62,000 nucleotides of DNA from Chromera velia (Eukaryota; Sar; Chromeraceae): the NCBI GenBank assembly GCA_018398765.1, contig JAHBMJ010004137.1, positions 20,967 to 82,966 of the forward strand, in the 5' to 3' direction. Positions within the stretch are counted from its first letter, which is position 1; each line of letters starts with the position of its first letter. Below are positions 23,931 to 34,983 of the stretch, piece by piece. The position numbers were made by a program, and so were the translations under genes. The notes beneath the pieces are model-generated. The model saw nothing but the letters and a program-made list of their open reading frames with translations, searched no databases and had not been told where the DNA came from.

Positions 23931-26304
23931 ACGGGGAGAGGGGGGAAAGTAGACGGAGGTACAGAGAGGTGGGGTAAGGACTGCATTGCAGGTACCTGTT
24001 TGAGAAGAAATGGAAAAGTCGTGATCCGCTTCTGCGCCGAGATCTTCGTGCAGCAGGCAGGCAAAAGCACGGGGTGGATCACTGTTTGAACAAATGCGCA
24101 TGCGTTAGTAGAAAATCTGATTAGAACGCATGTTCTCAGTCTGTTCGACACATCAATGGTAGGCCCACTTATTTAAATGCTTTTGAGGCGCAATGGCCCC
24201 ACCCCAGCCCCTCAAAGCCCATGGTAGCATATGCATCTCGTATCGTTATGAATCGTGCCTGAACATACGCTGCTCAGGCTGCACATTGACATGTGAATGT
24301 AGACGCACCTTTTTGGAATGGGTTCATTGCATGAGGATCTTCCTGGGATTCTTCCAAGCCGTTGGTCCATTAAAGCCACGGAGGAACTACGGGAACAAGG
24401 TAGAACAAGGTGTAGATCCACCTAAGTCGAGACCGAAGTCAATAAGTCAGCTTGTTAACGATAATTTCAGACGATTTCAGCCTGAGATCATTTGAAAAAC
24501 AATGATGAAACGCTGCAGCCTACATGATGGATGACTTCACGTGTGTTAGCACATGTGACCTGCAACTAGGATATATGCAAACTATATTGCTAATAGTACT
24601 ATGACAGGCTTTTAATAGCCTGGACATAACGACGGTGCAAGTCGAGGCCCGGCAGTGGACCGCGGGGCAACCCGGAACACTAGCCGGAACATAAATCCTA
24701 ATGCTAATGAAAATCAAGTTTTTGTTTATTCTTCATTCATATTGCTGAACAAAGTTTGAACAAAATATGGAAAATCCTAGGAAAAATCTGTGAAACAGTA
24801 TGAACATTTTTAGCAAAAAACCTAGGAAATTAGGAATTAAGTTAATTGCATATAATTTAAACAAAAAAAAACGACTGGTTTAAAAAACTAACTTAGAAAA
24901 TTTAATACCTAGAATTTAATACCTAGAGAAATGTGATGTGAATCATTTGATGTGATCTAGAATGTGATGAGGTTGACTAAACTAGCTGGCAGCCATCGTA
25001 TCTTATACCCCCCTGAAGCTATCAAAGTACTTTTCCCTAGGGTTGGTAAATGCCGTCAGTGTCGAATGTCAACATTTATAACACCTCTAGTGTCGACATC
25101 GGCATTTGAAACGGCATTTTGTAGTTAAAATGATATTTTTACTACTGTGCAGTAAATATTAATAGATTAATTGAGTCTTTCCATATAGAATATCACTTAT
25201 AGTAAGAATGATTGATCGATTGAGGAGTTTATCATCATCATCATCATCATGAAAATCAGACAATCACTACAACTGTCGATCTCACTATTCTAAGCCTAGT
25301 TCCAAATATTTTTTAAAGCAGAAAAAACGACTCCCAGAGTCATAAGGAGTCCAAAGAACGGACTTCTGAGGACCAGACTGAGGTCTGACATCTGAAAAAG
25401 CTCAGGCCAAATAGGCCTCTCTAGACTCAGAACTTCGAGTCAGAAGTCCAGAAAGGGCTGTGATGCATCAATGATAATAAAACGCATACCGACACTCTCC
25501 ATCTGGTCCATGCAGGTAACTTAGTTTGAACAAGGGATAATGAATGCATGGTTGGTGTACTGTGGACTCCAACAGCTAGTCCAACAACATGGATAAAAAT
25601 TATCATGCACTTGTTGAACTCGGATCTTATAGTTAGTCAGTTGATGATCATGCAGTAGATTCCAGTCTACAGTCAAGACATTTTTAGCAGTTAATTCCAC
25701 ACTTCTTAAATTTCTAGTTAAATTTATGAAAGTCCTATACTAGGTCATATAGGCCGGGTTGATCGATTTAGGTTGAAGGTCGGGCCGTTAGTCTAAGACT
25801 CTAAGCAAACTATGAAATATGTTGGCATTATATTGAAACATAAATGTCGTTGTTGATCAGTGCCGCTTATACCTTTAGTGTCGACAATGGCATTTATCGC
25901 TTACGGCATTTACCAACACTACTTTTCCCTCGATCGAGCCCTTAATCAAATAACCGACAAAGTTACATAGATTGGACATCATGAGGAAAAAAGTTATATG
26001 CTGCGGATCAAACCTAACAGACAAAGTTACCAAGCACCGATCAATGGACCGACAAAGTTATGCTGATGGATCAAAATCTTCATAGGTTCAGGGCTACTTA
26101 GCCGCTACTACCCCTGGGCTAGGTTCAAGGGGGGACTTTACGGTAGCATCCTATCCCAATGGCGAAGCGCAGTTCATGTTCATACAAAAACGTCTCACAG
26201 CTTATCACAGCCTAGGCCTAGAGCTTATAGCGTTGAAAAGCTAGTTACACCTCAGAGAAGCGCTCACTAGCTCGATCGACCCCCGATACCCCTTGCTTAC
26301 GCAG
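23931..26304. other. Gene-free, mostly AT-rich island downstream of the RS-rich gene
   Basis: No convincing gene across about 2.4 kb. Composition turns AT-rich from about 24500 and returns to balanced near 26300. It holds the inverted-repeat element described at 25036-25928, a (CAT)n microsatellite near 25228-25251, and duplicated short phrases such as 'acaaagtta' near 25961, 26023 and 26053. Confidence 0.6.
25036..25928. mobile_element. Putative non-autonomous inverted-repeat (foldback/MITE-like) element
   Basis: Outer arms share GTTGGTAAATGCCGT at about 25043-25057 with its reverse complement (ACGGCATTTACCAAC) at about 25902-25916. Each end also carries AGTGTCGACA followed by GGCATTT (about 25090-25110 and 25877-25895), so each arm can fold on itself as well as pair with the other. 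The roughly 800 bases between are AT-rich without a long ORF. The structure fits a foldback or MITE-like DNA element; the family is unknown and no target duplication was verified. Confidence 0.45.
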
Positions 26305-26421
26305 CTCAATATTGCAAAGCGCAACCAACGAAACATGCAGGCTCAAGAGTACACAAGAGGAAAACGGGATGACCTTCTCAGACAGAGGGCTAGGGATCGA
26401 TCAGAAGAACAAGGAAGGAAG
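26305..26421 (+). other. Orphan exon-like fragment encoding a basic coiled coil
   Basis: A 117-base open segment lies between a good acceptor (TTGCTTACGCAG) and a donor (GTAGGT), starting and ending in phase 0. It encodes 39 charged residues (starting LNIAKRNQRNMQAQEY, ending SEEQGRK). It follows the AT-rich island and has no identified partner exon. It may be a terminal-region exon of the upstream RS-rich gene in an alternative transcript, a captured gene fragment, or chance. Confidence 0.3.
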
Positions 26422-26641
26422 GTAGGTCAGATCGAGGAACGATTGGAAGCCACCCCTTTCTTCGCACTGCCTTCTTTCACCCTGCCTCCTTAAAGACTGG
26501 CTGTCTGTTGGTCCTTTTCAGGAGCCGGCGCCTTTCCAGACCAAAAAGATCTGATAAGCACTCCCCACGGACTAGGCCACAACAATCTTTCTTTCTCTTT
26601 CTCTCTCTCTCTCTCTCTGTCTGTCTGTCTGTCTGTCTGTC

Positions 26642-26702
<61 letters not shown>

Positions 26703-26979
26703 CTCAGCTCGCAAGTGAACGCTTGTTTCTCCCTGCTGAGTGTTCTTCCATGAATTCCCCTTTTTCCGTTTGTATTCACCTTTTTCGCTCTGACTTGCTG
26801 CATGCTTTCCAGCCCTTTCGCTCTGTTGTTTCTTCCAAGAGACGGCCCGAAACATTGAGAGACGAATTAAGCGCCTTCCTCTGTCTACCTGTTCATGACT
26901 CACCCGCTGACATGTACAAACGCGCAACGCATGCACTCACATTCGCCCCCCATGAACATGAGTAACGCACTCGATGTGC
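26422..26979. other. Intergenic stretch with a CT/GT microsatellite
   Basis: No gene seen. A compound repeat (CT)n(TGTC)n(CT)n(GT)n occupies about 26588-26703. The rest probably carries the 3' UTR of the minus-strand METTL27-like gene. Confidence 0.6.
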
Positions 26980-28069
26980 TTACGCGGCAGCTGGAGTCTC
27001 CTCCTTCTGAGCGGAGATGTCCACCGGAGAAGCTTCCTCCAGCTGCGCAGTCTTCCTTTTCCTCAAAATCACGAAACAGGCCTTTGTAGCGCCCAAAAGA
27101 TCGTCCATCTCTTTGGACAGAATCTCCCACTGCCCGCCCGCCTCCATCGCGGCAATCACACTCTCCCACTGGAAGTCTCTCAAGTTCGTCACGATGAATC
27201 CCGTCTCCGTCAGCGCAGATCCCCAGTTAGGCAGCACCGTCGACGGCAAACCCATCACACCAATCACTCCACTCGAAATGACGATGTCAAACTTCAACCC
27301 CTTCGTTTCCACCTGCTCTGCAGCCCCGTCGCCCTCCCAGGCGTCTGCGTACTCCCCCTTCTCCCTCAGCTTCTCAAGCATCTCCGGCGAGTAATCCAAG
27401 CCGTACATCAGCACGTTCCGGGTCCGACCGCCGGCCTCATTCACGGCTTCCCCGAGGAACCCCGTGCCGCCTGCAAGTACGCTCCCCGCATACCAGGATC
27501 ATGTATGTATAGAGTGCTCTAAAGACTGTAATGCCTAGAGAGCCACAGCATGTCCTTCTTTTGTTCTTTCTGTCCGTCCTGTGATCCTGGAGCTCACACC
27601 CGTGCAGATGAACAGATGCATGCATGCAAGTCAGGTGAAGAGACAGCACGCAGTCTGTCATGTCTTCTTTCTTTCCTTTCACCTCGGACCCAATTCACTG
27701 AGCGTTTTCCTCCTCCGCTCCTACAGGGGACTGCCACTAACTAAGTGCTCACAGTAAGAATCGGCGGCTTGACTGACATCCGATGTCGAGGACCCTGATG
27801 ATCCGCTCTTCCCCGACGCCCTCCTCTCTCCTGATTTGCTCAGCACAGCGCATGACCCGGCTAGCCATGCTCGCCTTCCCACCAGAGTATAAGGGGCGGT
27901 ACATGTCGTCGTACTCGTTCGACCACTTCTTGTAGAAGTCTTGGAAGTACCCGTGGTCTCTGCTGGGCTCACCAGAGTCCCTTAGGCCCTGCACGATCGA
28001 GTGGATCTCCTTCTGCATCTCGCAAAACGCAGGAATGGCCCCTCCCTTGGGTGGCTCCGTGCTCGACAT
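26980..28069 (-). CDS. METTL27 (WBSCR27)-like class I SAM-dependent methyltransferase
   Basis: Two exons (27778-28069 and 26980-27470; donor GTCAGT, acceptor TTGCAG, phase 1) give 260 residues ending in TAA. The N-terminal part has DFYKKWSNEYDDMYRPL, the 'W...YD' lead-in seen in METTL27-type enzymes. The splice junction rebuilds SAM-binding motif I, VLDIGCGTGFLGE (about 93-105). Motif II-like YGLDYSPEML follows, then an acidic DAWEGD and FDIVISSGVIGV (motif post-II/III). The length is normal for the family. The substrate is not known from the sequence. It starts 516 bases from the divergent start of the next methyltransferase gene and may share its promoter region. Confidence 0.85.
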
Positions 28070-28585
28070 CCTTGTTTGGAGACGTCTTCAGGAGACGGGT
28101 TGCACTGAAAGAGGGAAGAAGAGGTAATGAAACCTGAAGCCCTGGCGTTCTTGAAAGGAAACGACTGCTCAACGGCACTGATACATTCGTGCTGTGGTCC
28201 TTCTGGGGCACTTTCAAAGGCTGTGTCTTGAGCGAAAAGAGATCGGCGAGACGTGTTGGAGGCGCGCTGTCAATCTTTTGATCGACTATGGCCCGGAAAG
28301 CGTAGCTGAGGGGCACTTATTATATAATTTCGCTTTCTGGGCCATTCGCACGGAGTGCCTCAGATCCGTCACATAGTCAGGGCACCATGCTCTTGGCTGA
28401 GCTGACTCAGCTGTCCCCATGCTGTCCCCCAAAGCGATACTGAAGTGCTTTCCGCCTGGAGATCTAGCCTCCAGTGGCATCCTGAATTCACTGAAATGTC
28501 GATTCATATGTTCTGTCTGTTGCGCGAAACCACGTAAGTGTAGAGTTGGTCACTGTGGGTGTTCAGTCACTCCCTGACTTCCCCA
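28070..28585. promoter_or_regulatory. Divergent promoter region between two methyltransferase genes
   Basis: 516 bases between two divergent start codons with no supported exon. No core promoter element could be assigned with confidence. Regulatory function is inferred from the head-to-head arrangement only. Confidence 0.4.
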
Positions 28586-29653
28586 ATGTTCGGGCGCAGA
28601 ACCGCCCAGTTCATGGCCCTCGTGGCTGCTTTTTTGGTCTTGGGGACGTGTTTGAACTTGCTTTTGCTGTGTTTGAGCACTGATCTTGAGCCGTCGTCTT
28701 TTGTCACTTTGAGTGCACTTCGAGGTGTTCAGCGTCCGTCTCCGGGTCGGGCAAGCCGAGATAAGAATGCGAGGAAAGTGGGTGAGGTGAACCGAGAACT
28801 TATCCGGGAAATCCTTCTCGGCCAAGACCCGCTGGACGCCCGTCCTGTAATGAGGCCAGACCACACCTACCAGTTCACCCACTTCGACAGCAAGCTCTTC
28901 TCTTTCTTGCTGGAAAAAGTATCGTCCTCCGTCTCCGTCTCCTTCCTCTTGGAAGTCGGATCGTTCAAAGGCGGGAGCGCGATCCAGGCTGCACAGGAAC
29001 TGAAACGTACAGGGCTGGGGGGCGTGTCGTTAGTGTGTGTGGACCCTGGAACAGGGGGAGTCAACGACTGGTTGCGGAATGTGGAGGGGGACCGTCCGTC
29101 CCACTTGTTGACCGGAGGCCTGGGAAGGCCGCGGGTGTTTGAGACTTTCCTTGCGAACATTTTGGACAAAAAGCAAGGAGACCAAATCCTTCCACTTCAA
29201 ATGACAGGTTTAGTTGGCATGAAACTCCTGAAGAAGCTTTTTGAAGCGCGCCGCCTTAGCTCGCTGCCCCAAATGGTTTACCTCGACGCTGCCCATGAGA
29301 AGGGAGAGACGCGGCTCGAGCTCGAAGCTGCTTGGGAGGTTCTGAGTCCTTGCGGTTTTTTGTGGGGTGACGATTTTGATTGGGAAGCTGTCCGTAGTGA
29401 TGTGTCCGATTTTGTGCGTGAAGTGAAGCCGGTGCCTGCGGGAGACGGCGATGCCGCTCGTCTGCGGAGTCTGCTTGGGGGGGGAGAGGCGTCTGCAGAG
29501 GAGATTCTGCCGGGTCTCGTCGTTGTTGGAAGTCGGGTGCCTCCTACTGGCTGGAGTGCAGGCTCAGCCTGGTACCTGCAGAAGCCCTGTGGAGCGGTCC
29601 CGCATGATGAGAGGGCCCCGGCCCTCGCTGAGCAAATAGCACAGCCTTCTTGA
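28586..29653 (+). CDS. Membrane-anchored SAM-dependent methyltransferase (Methyltransf_24-like), single exon
   Basis: The first in-frame ATG is at 28586; the open frame extends slightly upstream without an ATG. The product is 355 residues. Residues about 8-32 form one hydrophobic segment (signal anchor), so the enzyme should be membrane-tethered with a lumenal or external catalytic domain if type II. Motif I is LEVGSFKGGSA (about 122), and the end of strand 2 carries CVDPGTGG. The YLDAAHEKGETRLELEAAWEVL segment (about 232) and GGxFLWGDDFDW-type ending match the 'YIDGDHSYE...D...L.PGG...GDD' pattern of Methyltransf_24 and related enzymes. It lacks introns, unlike its neighbours. The substrate is unknown. 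Confidence 0.75.
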   Translation: MFGRRTAQFMALVAAFLVLGTCLNLLLLCLSTDLEPSSFVTLSALRGVQRPSPGRASRDKNARKVGEVNRELIREILLGQDPLDARPVMRPDHTYQFTHFDSKLFSFLLEKVSSSVSVSFLLEVGSFKGGSAIQAAQELKRTGLGGVSLVCVDPGTGGVNDWLRNVEGDRPSHLLTGGLGRPRVFETFLANILDKKQGDQILPLQMTGLVGMKLLKKLFEARRLSSLPQMVYLDAAHEKGETRLELEAAWEVLSPCGFLWGDDFDWEAVRSDVSDFVREVKPVPAGDGDAARLRSLLGGGEASAEEILPGLVVVGSRVPPTGWSAGSAWYLQKPCGAVPHDERAPALAEQIAQPS

Positions 29654-29902
29654 GATAAGTTGCAGAAAGACTTTGCTCCATTGTTTTCATGTGAATCATG
29701 ATGGTATGCTTTTTCCGATTCGTCATCGGGTGTGTGGGAACGCCAGGACGATGATGTGCGTCTACATCGAAGGTGATGTGGAAGAAAACTCAGTGTAGAA
29801 AGCTGATAAGCACTTGTGGAACTGTCCCTCTGACTGGCTTTCTGATAAAGGGTAAGCCTGATACATGAAGAGGAGGCATACTTGAATATTGAACAGACAT
29901 CT

Positions 29903-30200
29903 TTCCTCTTTCCTCTTTCCTTCCTTCCTTCCTTCCTTCCTTCCTCCCTTCCTTCCTTCCTTCCTTCCTTCGTTAGTTCATGTGATTCCTCTACGCCTTC
30001 CAGCCTTCCCTTCCTCCTCCCTCCTCCTTCCCTCCTTCCTGCCTCCTCCTCCTCATCCTCCTTTTCCTCCTCCCTCGTCTCTTCCCTCCTTCCTGCGTTC
30101 CCTTCTTCGTCCTCCTATCGTCCTCCTCCCTCCTCTCTTCCCTCCTTCCTGGCTTCCCTTCCTAGTTCCCCTTCCCTCCTTCCTCCCTCCGCCTCCTTCC
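29903..30200 (+). repeat. TTCC/CTCC-rich polypyrimidine tract
   Basis: About 300 bases dominated by TTCC and CTCC units on the plus strand, directly downstream of the single-exon methyltransferase. The plus-strand ORFs here encode only Pro/Ser/Leu repeats and are not taken as genes. Confidence 0.85.
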
Positions 30201-30652
30201 TCTCATTACTCAGTCTTAAAGAAAAGTTGGCTGAGCAGTTGGAGCCTAGGTTGGAGCTAGTTCCGACCTTGTCAACTTTGACCGATCTCTACTAATCTCT
30301 ACCTATATCAACTGTATACTACATTGTATAGGTAGTGTCTAAGTCAAATATTCAAATCAAAATACTATGTAAGATGTAGGCTAATTAAATTTTAATATTT
30401 CATGATTGATTGATTGATTGTAATTGATTGATTGTGTGATGTGTATGCTGGTCGTGACGTGAGTGTGAGTGAGCGCCCCGCCCTCCTGCATTGACTATGA
30501 ATGAGCCAGCCCGCGTGTATGTCTTTCCGGGGCCGTGATGAAAGTGAAAACGCGCGTCGTCGCCTGCCATTTAGTCACATGAATCAACAGTTGCGTTTGT
30601 GTTGCATACGAGCATAGAATCAGACTAACAGATATCTAACAGACATAGAGTA

Positions 30653-30882
30653 ACCTCCCTGAACCTAAGTACGACTTGAAAAAATATAATCAAGATGATC
30701 TATATCCGCGGCATTTTTTCAAAAGCCTATTTGCATATGCGGCAGTGATGATCAAGACACCGCCCAAATGTATAGCTTGGGCTTTTAAGATACCATAAAC
30801 AATCCGCGTCTGCGATGCGGGCTTTTAAGCTTATCCCAAAATGCGGCTTCAACTTTCAAGTAGAACTTAGCTTCAGGGAGGT
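30653..30882. mobile_element. MITE-like element with about 29-bp terminal inverted repeats
   Basis: The left arm starts ACCTCCCTGAACCTAAGT at 30653. The right arm, read in reverse complement from 30882, starts ACCTCCCTGAAGCTAAGT. Over 29 bases I count 26 matches, ending in ACTTGAAA. The 230-base unit has no ORF and lies in an AT-rich island. This is the size and form of a miniature inverted-repeat transposable element. Target-site duplication is unclear. Confidence 0.6.
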
Positions 30883-31518
30883 CCATAGAGTTAACGCAAG
30901 GGTACGAGAGGGAATACGAACGAATGTCTAGCTTAACAGACCTTCTTGCTAACTTATGAGCCCCGTTAGCATGAGCCCTGCATACCTATTACAGATTGCA
31001 TAAACTTTTGGATGTTTTTGAGGATGGTGCCACGACCACGACATGTTTTTTCGTACTCTAGTACTACTCCTTGGAAGCATTTCACATATGGGGGGGTCAG
31101 GGAGGGGGCAATGGGAGCGGATTTATAGCCAGTTTTTCTGTGGTCATTTTTGTTAAATGCATATGCTAGCATATGCTAGGCCTGCCTATAGGGGCCTAAA
31201 GCCCAGTCACCATCGTCTCTAGGGGCCTGCAACACCCCTCCACACACACACTGCCTGTCTGCGAGTCAGATGCATGGTCGGTGGCCCTGGAAACGCGGTC
31301 GGCGAGGCATGGCGAGCATATGGCGAGCTTGCCATGCAATTGTTTGCAACATGCACATGCATCGATCCGAAGGATGCATCACATTGTCATTGCATCTCCC
31401 TCTCGGGCTCTCTCCCTGTCTGTCTGTCTCTCTCTCTCTCTCTCGCTCTCGATCCATGGCCAGAGACTTGTACTACCACACCCTTTGTGTGAAAGTTCTT
31501 TGTGTGGCGTGTTGCAAG

Positions 31519-33855
31519 ATGTCGCCCATGAAGCAAGTATCATCCCACTGCCTGGAGGAGGGAAGGGCCTCTGCAGGCTCCAAAGTCTCGGAGGGAGACA
31601 GCGACAAAGAGGGAATCTTGGGAAAGAAAAGGACTGCAAGATGGGTTGAAGTCCTTCGGTCAAGCGCTGGGCTTCTTGTGGCAGCTCTGGCTGCCCTCTG
31701 CTTTTCGCTAATGTCACTGCTGGTTAAGATAACGATGCCTTACATGAAGAGCGTGCTTCTCCTTTTGTGTGTTCGTTTTGTTATCCAGGGTCTGATCACC
31801 CTTCTGGTATACTTTGGCCCTCGGATGCTCCGACAAAGGAAAGAAAAAGCGGCCGAGAACGCAAAGCTCGAACAGGAGGGAGGATTTCTGGGGCCTCCCT
31901 CTCTTCGTGGATGGATCTTGTTGAGGGGACTATTGTCGGGGTGTGCTTCGATGGCGTTTTTTTTGGGACTCACACAACTGCCTCTCGGGGACGCATCTGC
32001 TCTCTACAGCACAGTCCCACTCATTGCCGCAGTTTTGGCTTGGCTGTGGCTCCGGGAAAAATTTCACTGGTTGAACTGGGTCGCTGGAGTCTCAGCAGCT
32101 GTCGGGGTGCTGATCATAGCTCGGCCGCCCTTTCTCGCCCCGGTTCTTGACCCATTGGGTCTTCCTCCGTCTCCCCTCGAAAGTGGTGACGTTGCGTTAG
32201 TGAGTCGTCCAGTGGGGGTCTCGATTGTCCTAATTGCTTCCCTCTGTGCAGCCGCTGGGATTGTGATCGTCAGGAAGATTCGACAGGTGTCTTCGGCCAC
32301 CTCTGTGTTTTCGATGAGCGCTTGCACTCTAGTTCTCTCATTAGTTTTGCTACTTGGATGGGAGAGGCAGAGACCGTCACTCGAAGATTTGTCTCGCATT
32401 CCCTTTTTCTGGGGATGGGGGGGCGCGATTCTCACAGGTCTGGCAAGCTCGGCAACGCATCTTCTGGCCACTCTGAGCGTGCAACTGGAGTTGACAGGTC
32501 CAGCAACCTTTGTTTCAAGCCTGGACACGGTGTTTGCCTTCATCCTACAGGTCCGTCAGTCTCTAGCTGTCAGTTTCTTTGGCGTTCTCCCTGCCTTCTG
32601 CGTTGCCGACGTTTGTTGTCCTCCGATCATTCATCCCCGCCCAGAGAAAGAAAGATCTCAGGGGGCAAAGATCACTCTTCCGTGATGGAGTCCCGGAGCT
32701 TTCTTTCCCTCTCCCCTGGTACCCCCTTTGCTGCGTTCTAACCTCTTTTTTCCCTCTCTTGCCCACCCGCCTGCTCCCCTCCCGCCTCTCATGTACGTGC
32801 ACATGCGTACTTGTAATGTGAATCTTTGTCGATACTGCCTTTATGTGTTGACGTGTCTCTAACAATTCCCTCCCTCCCCCCGCCTCTCTCTGTGTATGTG
32901 CGTGTTCCCCTCTTTATTTCCTCCTCTCGCTCCCTCTCGCTTTCTTTCTCCCTTCCTCCTTCTCTCCTTTCCCTCTGCCTCTCCCTCTCTGTATGTGAGA
33001 GAGGGGGAGGGGGCCCTGATGGTTTGCGTGTTTCATGTCTTCCTGTGCGTTTACTCGTCATTTTCTCCCACCATCCTTCTTTCTTCTTTGATTCCGCCTC
33101 CTTCGTTTCATTCCGTCTTCACTTTCTCGAGTCGCTCCCTTCCTTGGTTTGCTTGCCTTCCCTTTCTTGCTTTGTTTTTTTCCGCTCTCCTTTTTTCTTC
33201 CCTCTTCCAAGACGGATCGTGACTGACCGATCGACTGACTGAATGACCCCTTGAGTGAGTGAATGAACGAACCAATAGACGGACAAATGTCCGAATGCAT
33301 GAATGAATGGATGCATGCATGCAGGTGCTTGTCTTGGGGACATCGGTGGGTCTCGGGAGCATTGTTGGCAGTTGTCTGATCTTTCTCTCAGTGTTGCTTC
33401 TCTTCGCAGTCAAGATTTGGTGTGTTCCTGCAAAAGTGCCACCCTCTCTTGACCCGTCTGCGAAAGTGGCGGAGGGGAGCGAAGGAGAAGATGTAGAGGG
33501 AGGGAGGGCCCCGGCCTCTGGTGAGGTGGAAGCATTCGATTCTTTCAACGTCGTGGTGGAGTCCGACGCGCCTCCCTCTGTGGAGGAGACCGAGTCTGCC
33601 TTCAGGCGTCCACAGGAGCATCAACCAGCGTCAAGCAGTGCCGAGGAACAGACGCAGAGCGGCATTGAGGTATTCAAGGAGCGAACGTTGCTTTGTGGTG
33701 GAGAGGAGGGTTGTCGGCCTTCGGGAAGTCCGGCTGCAGATGCGGGAGCCTTGAAGGAGAACGATTTTGTCGAAGAAAATTGGGGTGAAAGGGGTACAGG
33801 CTCATTACCTCGTCGTGTCTCTACGGAGACTGCCTCACATTCCTCTGTAGTATGA
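31519..33855 (+). CDS. EamA/DMT-superfamily transporter (SLC35G-like), two exons
   Basis: Exons 31519-32550 and 33325-33855, joined in phase 0, give 520 residues. The frame is open from 31270 with ATGs also at 31456; I prefer 31519 because the upstream part runs over a CT microsatellite. About ten hydrophobic segments lie between residues about 45 and 380 in two EamA-like halves. Typical phrases are GDASALYSTVPLIAAVLAWLWLREKFHWLNW in the first repeat (residue pattern of EamA helices 4-5) and SLDTVFAFILQ joined by splicing to VLVLG in the second. A long hydrophilic acidic C-terminal tail (about 400-520) faces the cytosol if topology is standard. Substrate unknown; relatives export amino acids, purines or sugar derivatives. 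The intron contains long pyrimidine stretches, and its acceptor sits in ATGCATGCATGCAG. Confidence 0.8.
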
Positions 33856-34983
33856 TTCCTGTAATAATTCGCTTTCTATCGCGCTTTACAAGCTGCCGGA
33901 GACGGCAGACCGTGATGGATCTCCCGTAGATGTATCGCGAACAGTTTTGCAGAAAGAACCGTGACTATATGCTAGCTAAGAATCGTATAAAGTCAACCTA
34001 AAGTTACCTAATTCGAAGTCAATTTCAACAATTCAGACAATGACAACAGACATAACACTAGATATAACATTAGCTCTAAATACAGTAATACCCCTGTTGA
34101 ACCCCTGTTCTGTATTATTATGTTTGATTCGTTGCTAGATTCGTTGACTTGAATGATTTATTTCATCCTACAAGCGGCCTTAATTCCAGACATAGTTGGA
34201 ACTTAGAACTAAAACTATAGGAACAGTCAATGCATTACTAAAAAACATTGTTCTAGACATTGTTCATCGGAACAGTGTCGACGAAAGTTCATTGCCAGAA
34301 TCACTGGCATCCTCTTTGGCTTTCTTTTTTTAAAAATCGCTAGAAAAATCATCAAGAATTAACCGCTATATATCGCTATATATAGTATGTGTCCTGTTAT
34401 ATAAAATCAGTTAGCATATCAGTGAGATTATCATTGAAATAGCTATAAGGCCAGATGTTGACTGATAGAAATTGAGAACACTTAGTAGTGAGAATATTAA
34501 AATGATGCTAGGCATATCACAGCAAAAAAATAAAAAAAAATAAAGTCAATTCTCGCTTTTTTTTTTTGACGATGTTGGATAAGTTCCCAGAGTAACTTAG
34601 GTGCACTACTTAGGTGTTGCAAGAAAAAAAAAAAAAAATTAAAGCCAATTCTCGCTTACTTTTTTTTTAATTTTTTTTTGCTGTGATATACCTAGAAATG
34701 ATGAAATAGTAATAGAGATAGACTTGACAATCTGGTATCTTTAGTATTTTAGTTAATAAATATTGTGTATCAATATACTTCAGAATTAACTTTTTATACC
34801 TTCTGTCAGGCTTAATTCTAAAATCGCGATCAACATGCCAGTGCATGCTCTAGGACTTGGATTCTCCTAGGGGTTCTCTCTAGCTTAATTGTAGTACTCT
34901 GTTTCTAGCGGAGTTCAGCGCCTGTATCTCGACTAGCTAAATCTTATAAGAATGTTCTAGTATGATTAGTTCTCTTCCAACAG
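33856..34983. other. AT-rich island with poly(A)/poly(T) hairpins
   Basis: No gene in about 1.1 kb of AT-rich sequence between the transporter and an orphan exon. It contains the 188-base inverted-repeat element at 34508-34695 and an ATATATAG-type palindromic cluster near 34365-34390. Confidence 0.6.
34508..34695. mobile_element. 188-bp MITE-like hairpin element with nested direct repeats
   Basis: Terminal arms CTAGGCATATCACAGCAAAAAAA (34508 on) and, in reverse complement from 34695, CTAGGTATATCACAGCAAAAAAA differ at one base in about 23 and continue into A-rich/T-rich stretches. Inside, the phrase AAAG(T/C)CAATTCTCGCTT occurs twice in direct orientation (about 34542 and 34642), each followed by a T run, so the element looks like two linked sub-hairpins. 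The outermost CTAG is palindromic and may include the target site. Confidence 0.65.

Larger units (their letters stand above)
29654..31518. other. Intergenic region: TTCC tract, AT-rich island, small inverted-repeat element
   Basis: No supported gene. 29903-30200 is a TTCC/CTCC-rich pyrimidine stretch; its Pro/Ser/Leu-rich open frames are repeat artefacts. 30300-31000 is AT-rich with a (TTGA)n patch near 30405-30435 and the inverted-repeat element at 30653-30882. 31200-31456 carries CA and CT microsatellites just upstream of the transporter gene. Confidence 0.6.

Noticed and set aside
29882-30295. Plus-strand Pro/Ser/Leu-rich ORF
   Set aside because: Encoded by a TTCC/CTCC tract; two overlapping frames give equally meaningless repeats.
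31270-31455. Upstream extension of the transporter ORF from ATG 31270
   Set aside because: The extension runs through a CT microsatellite (SLSLSRSRS) and has no domain support; a start at 31456 or 31519 is more likely.
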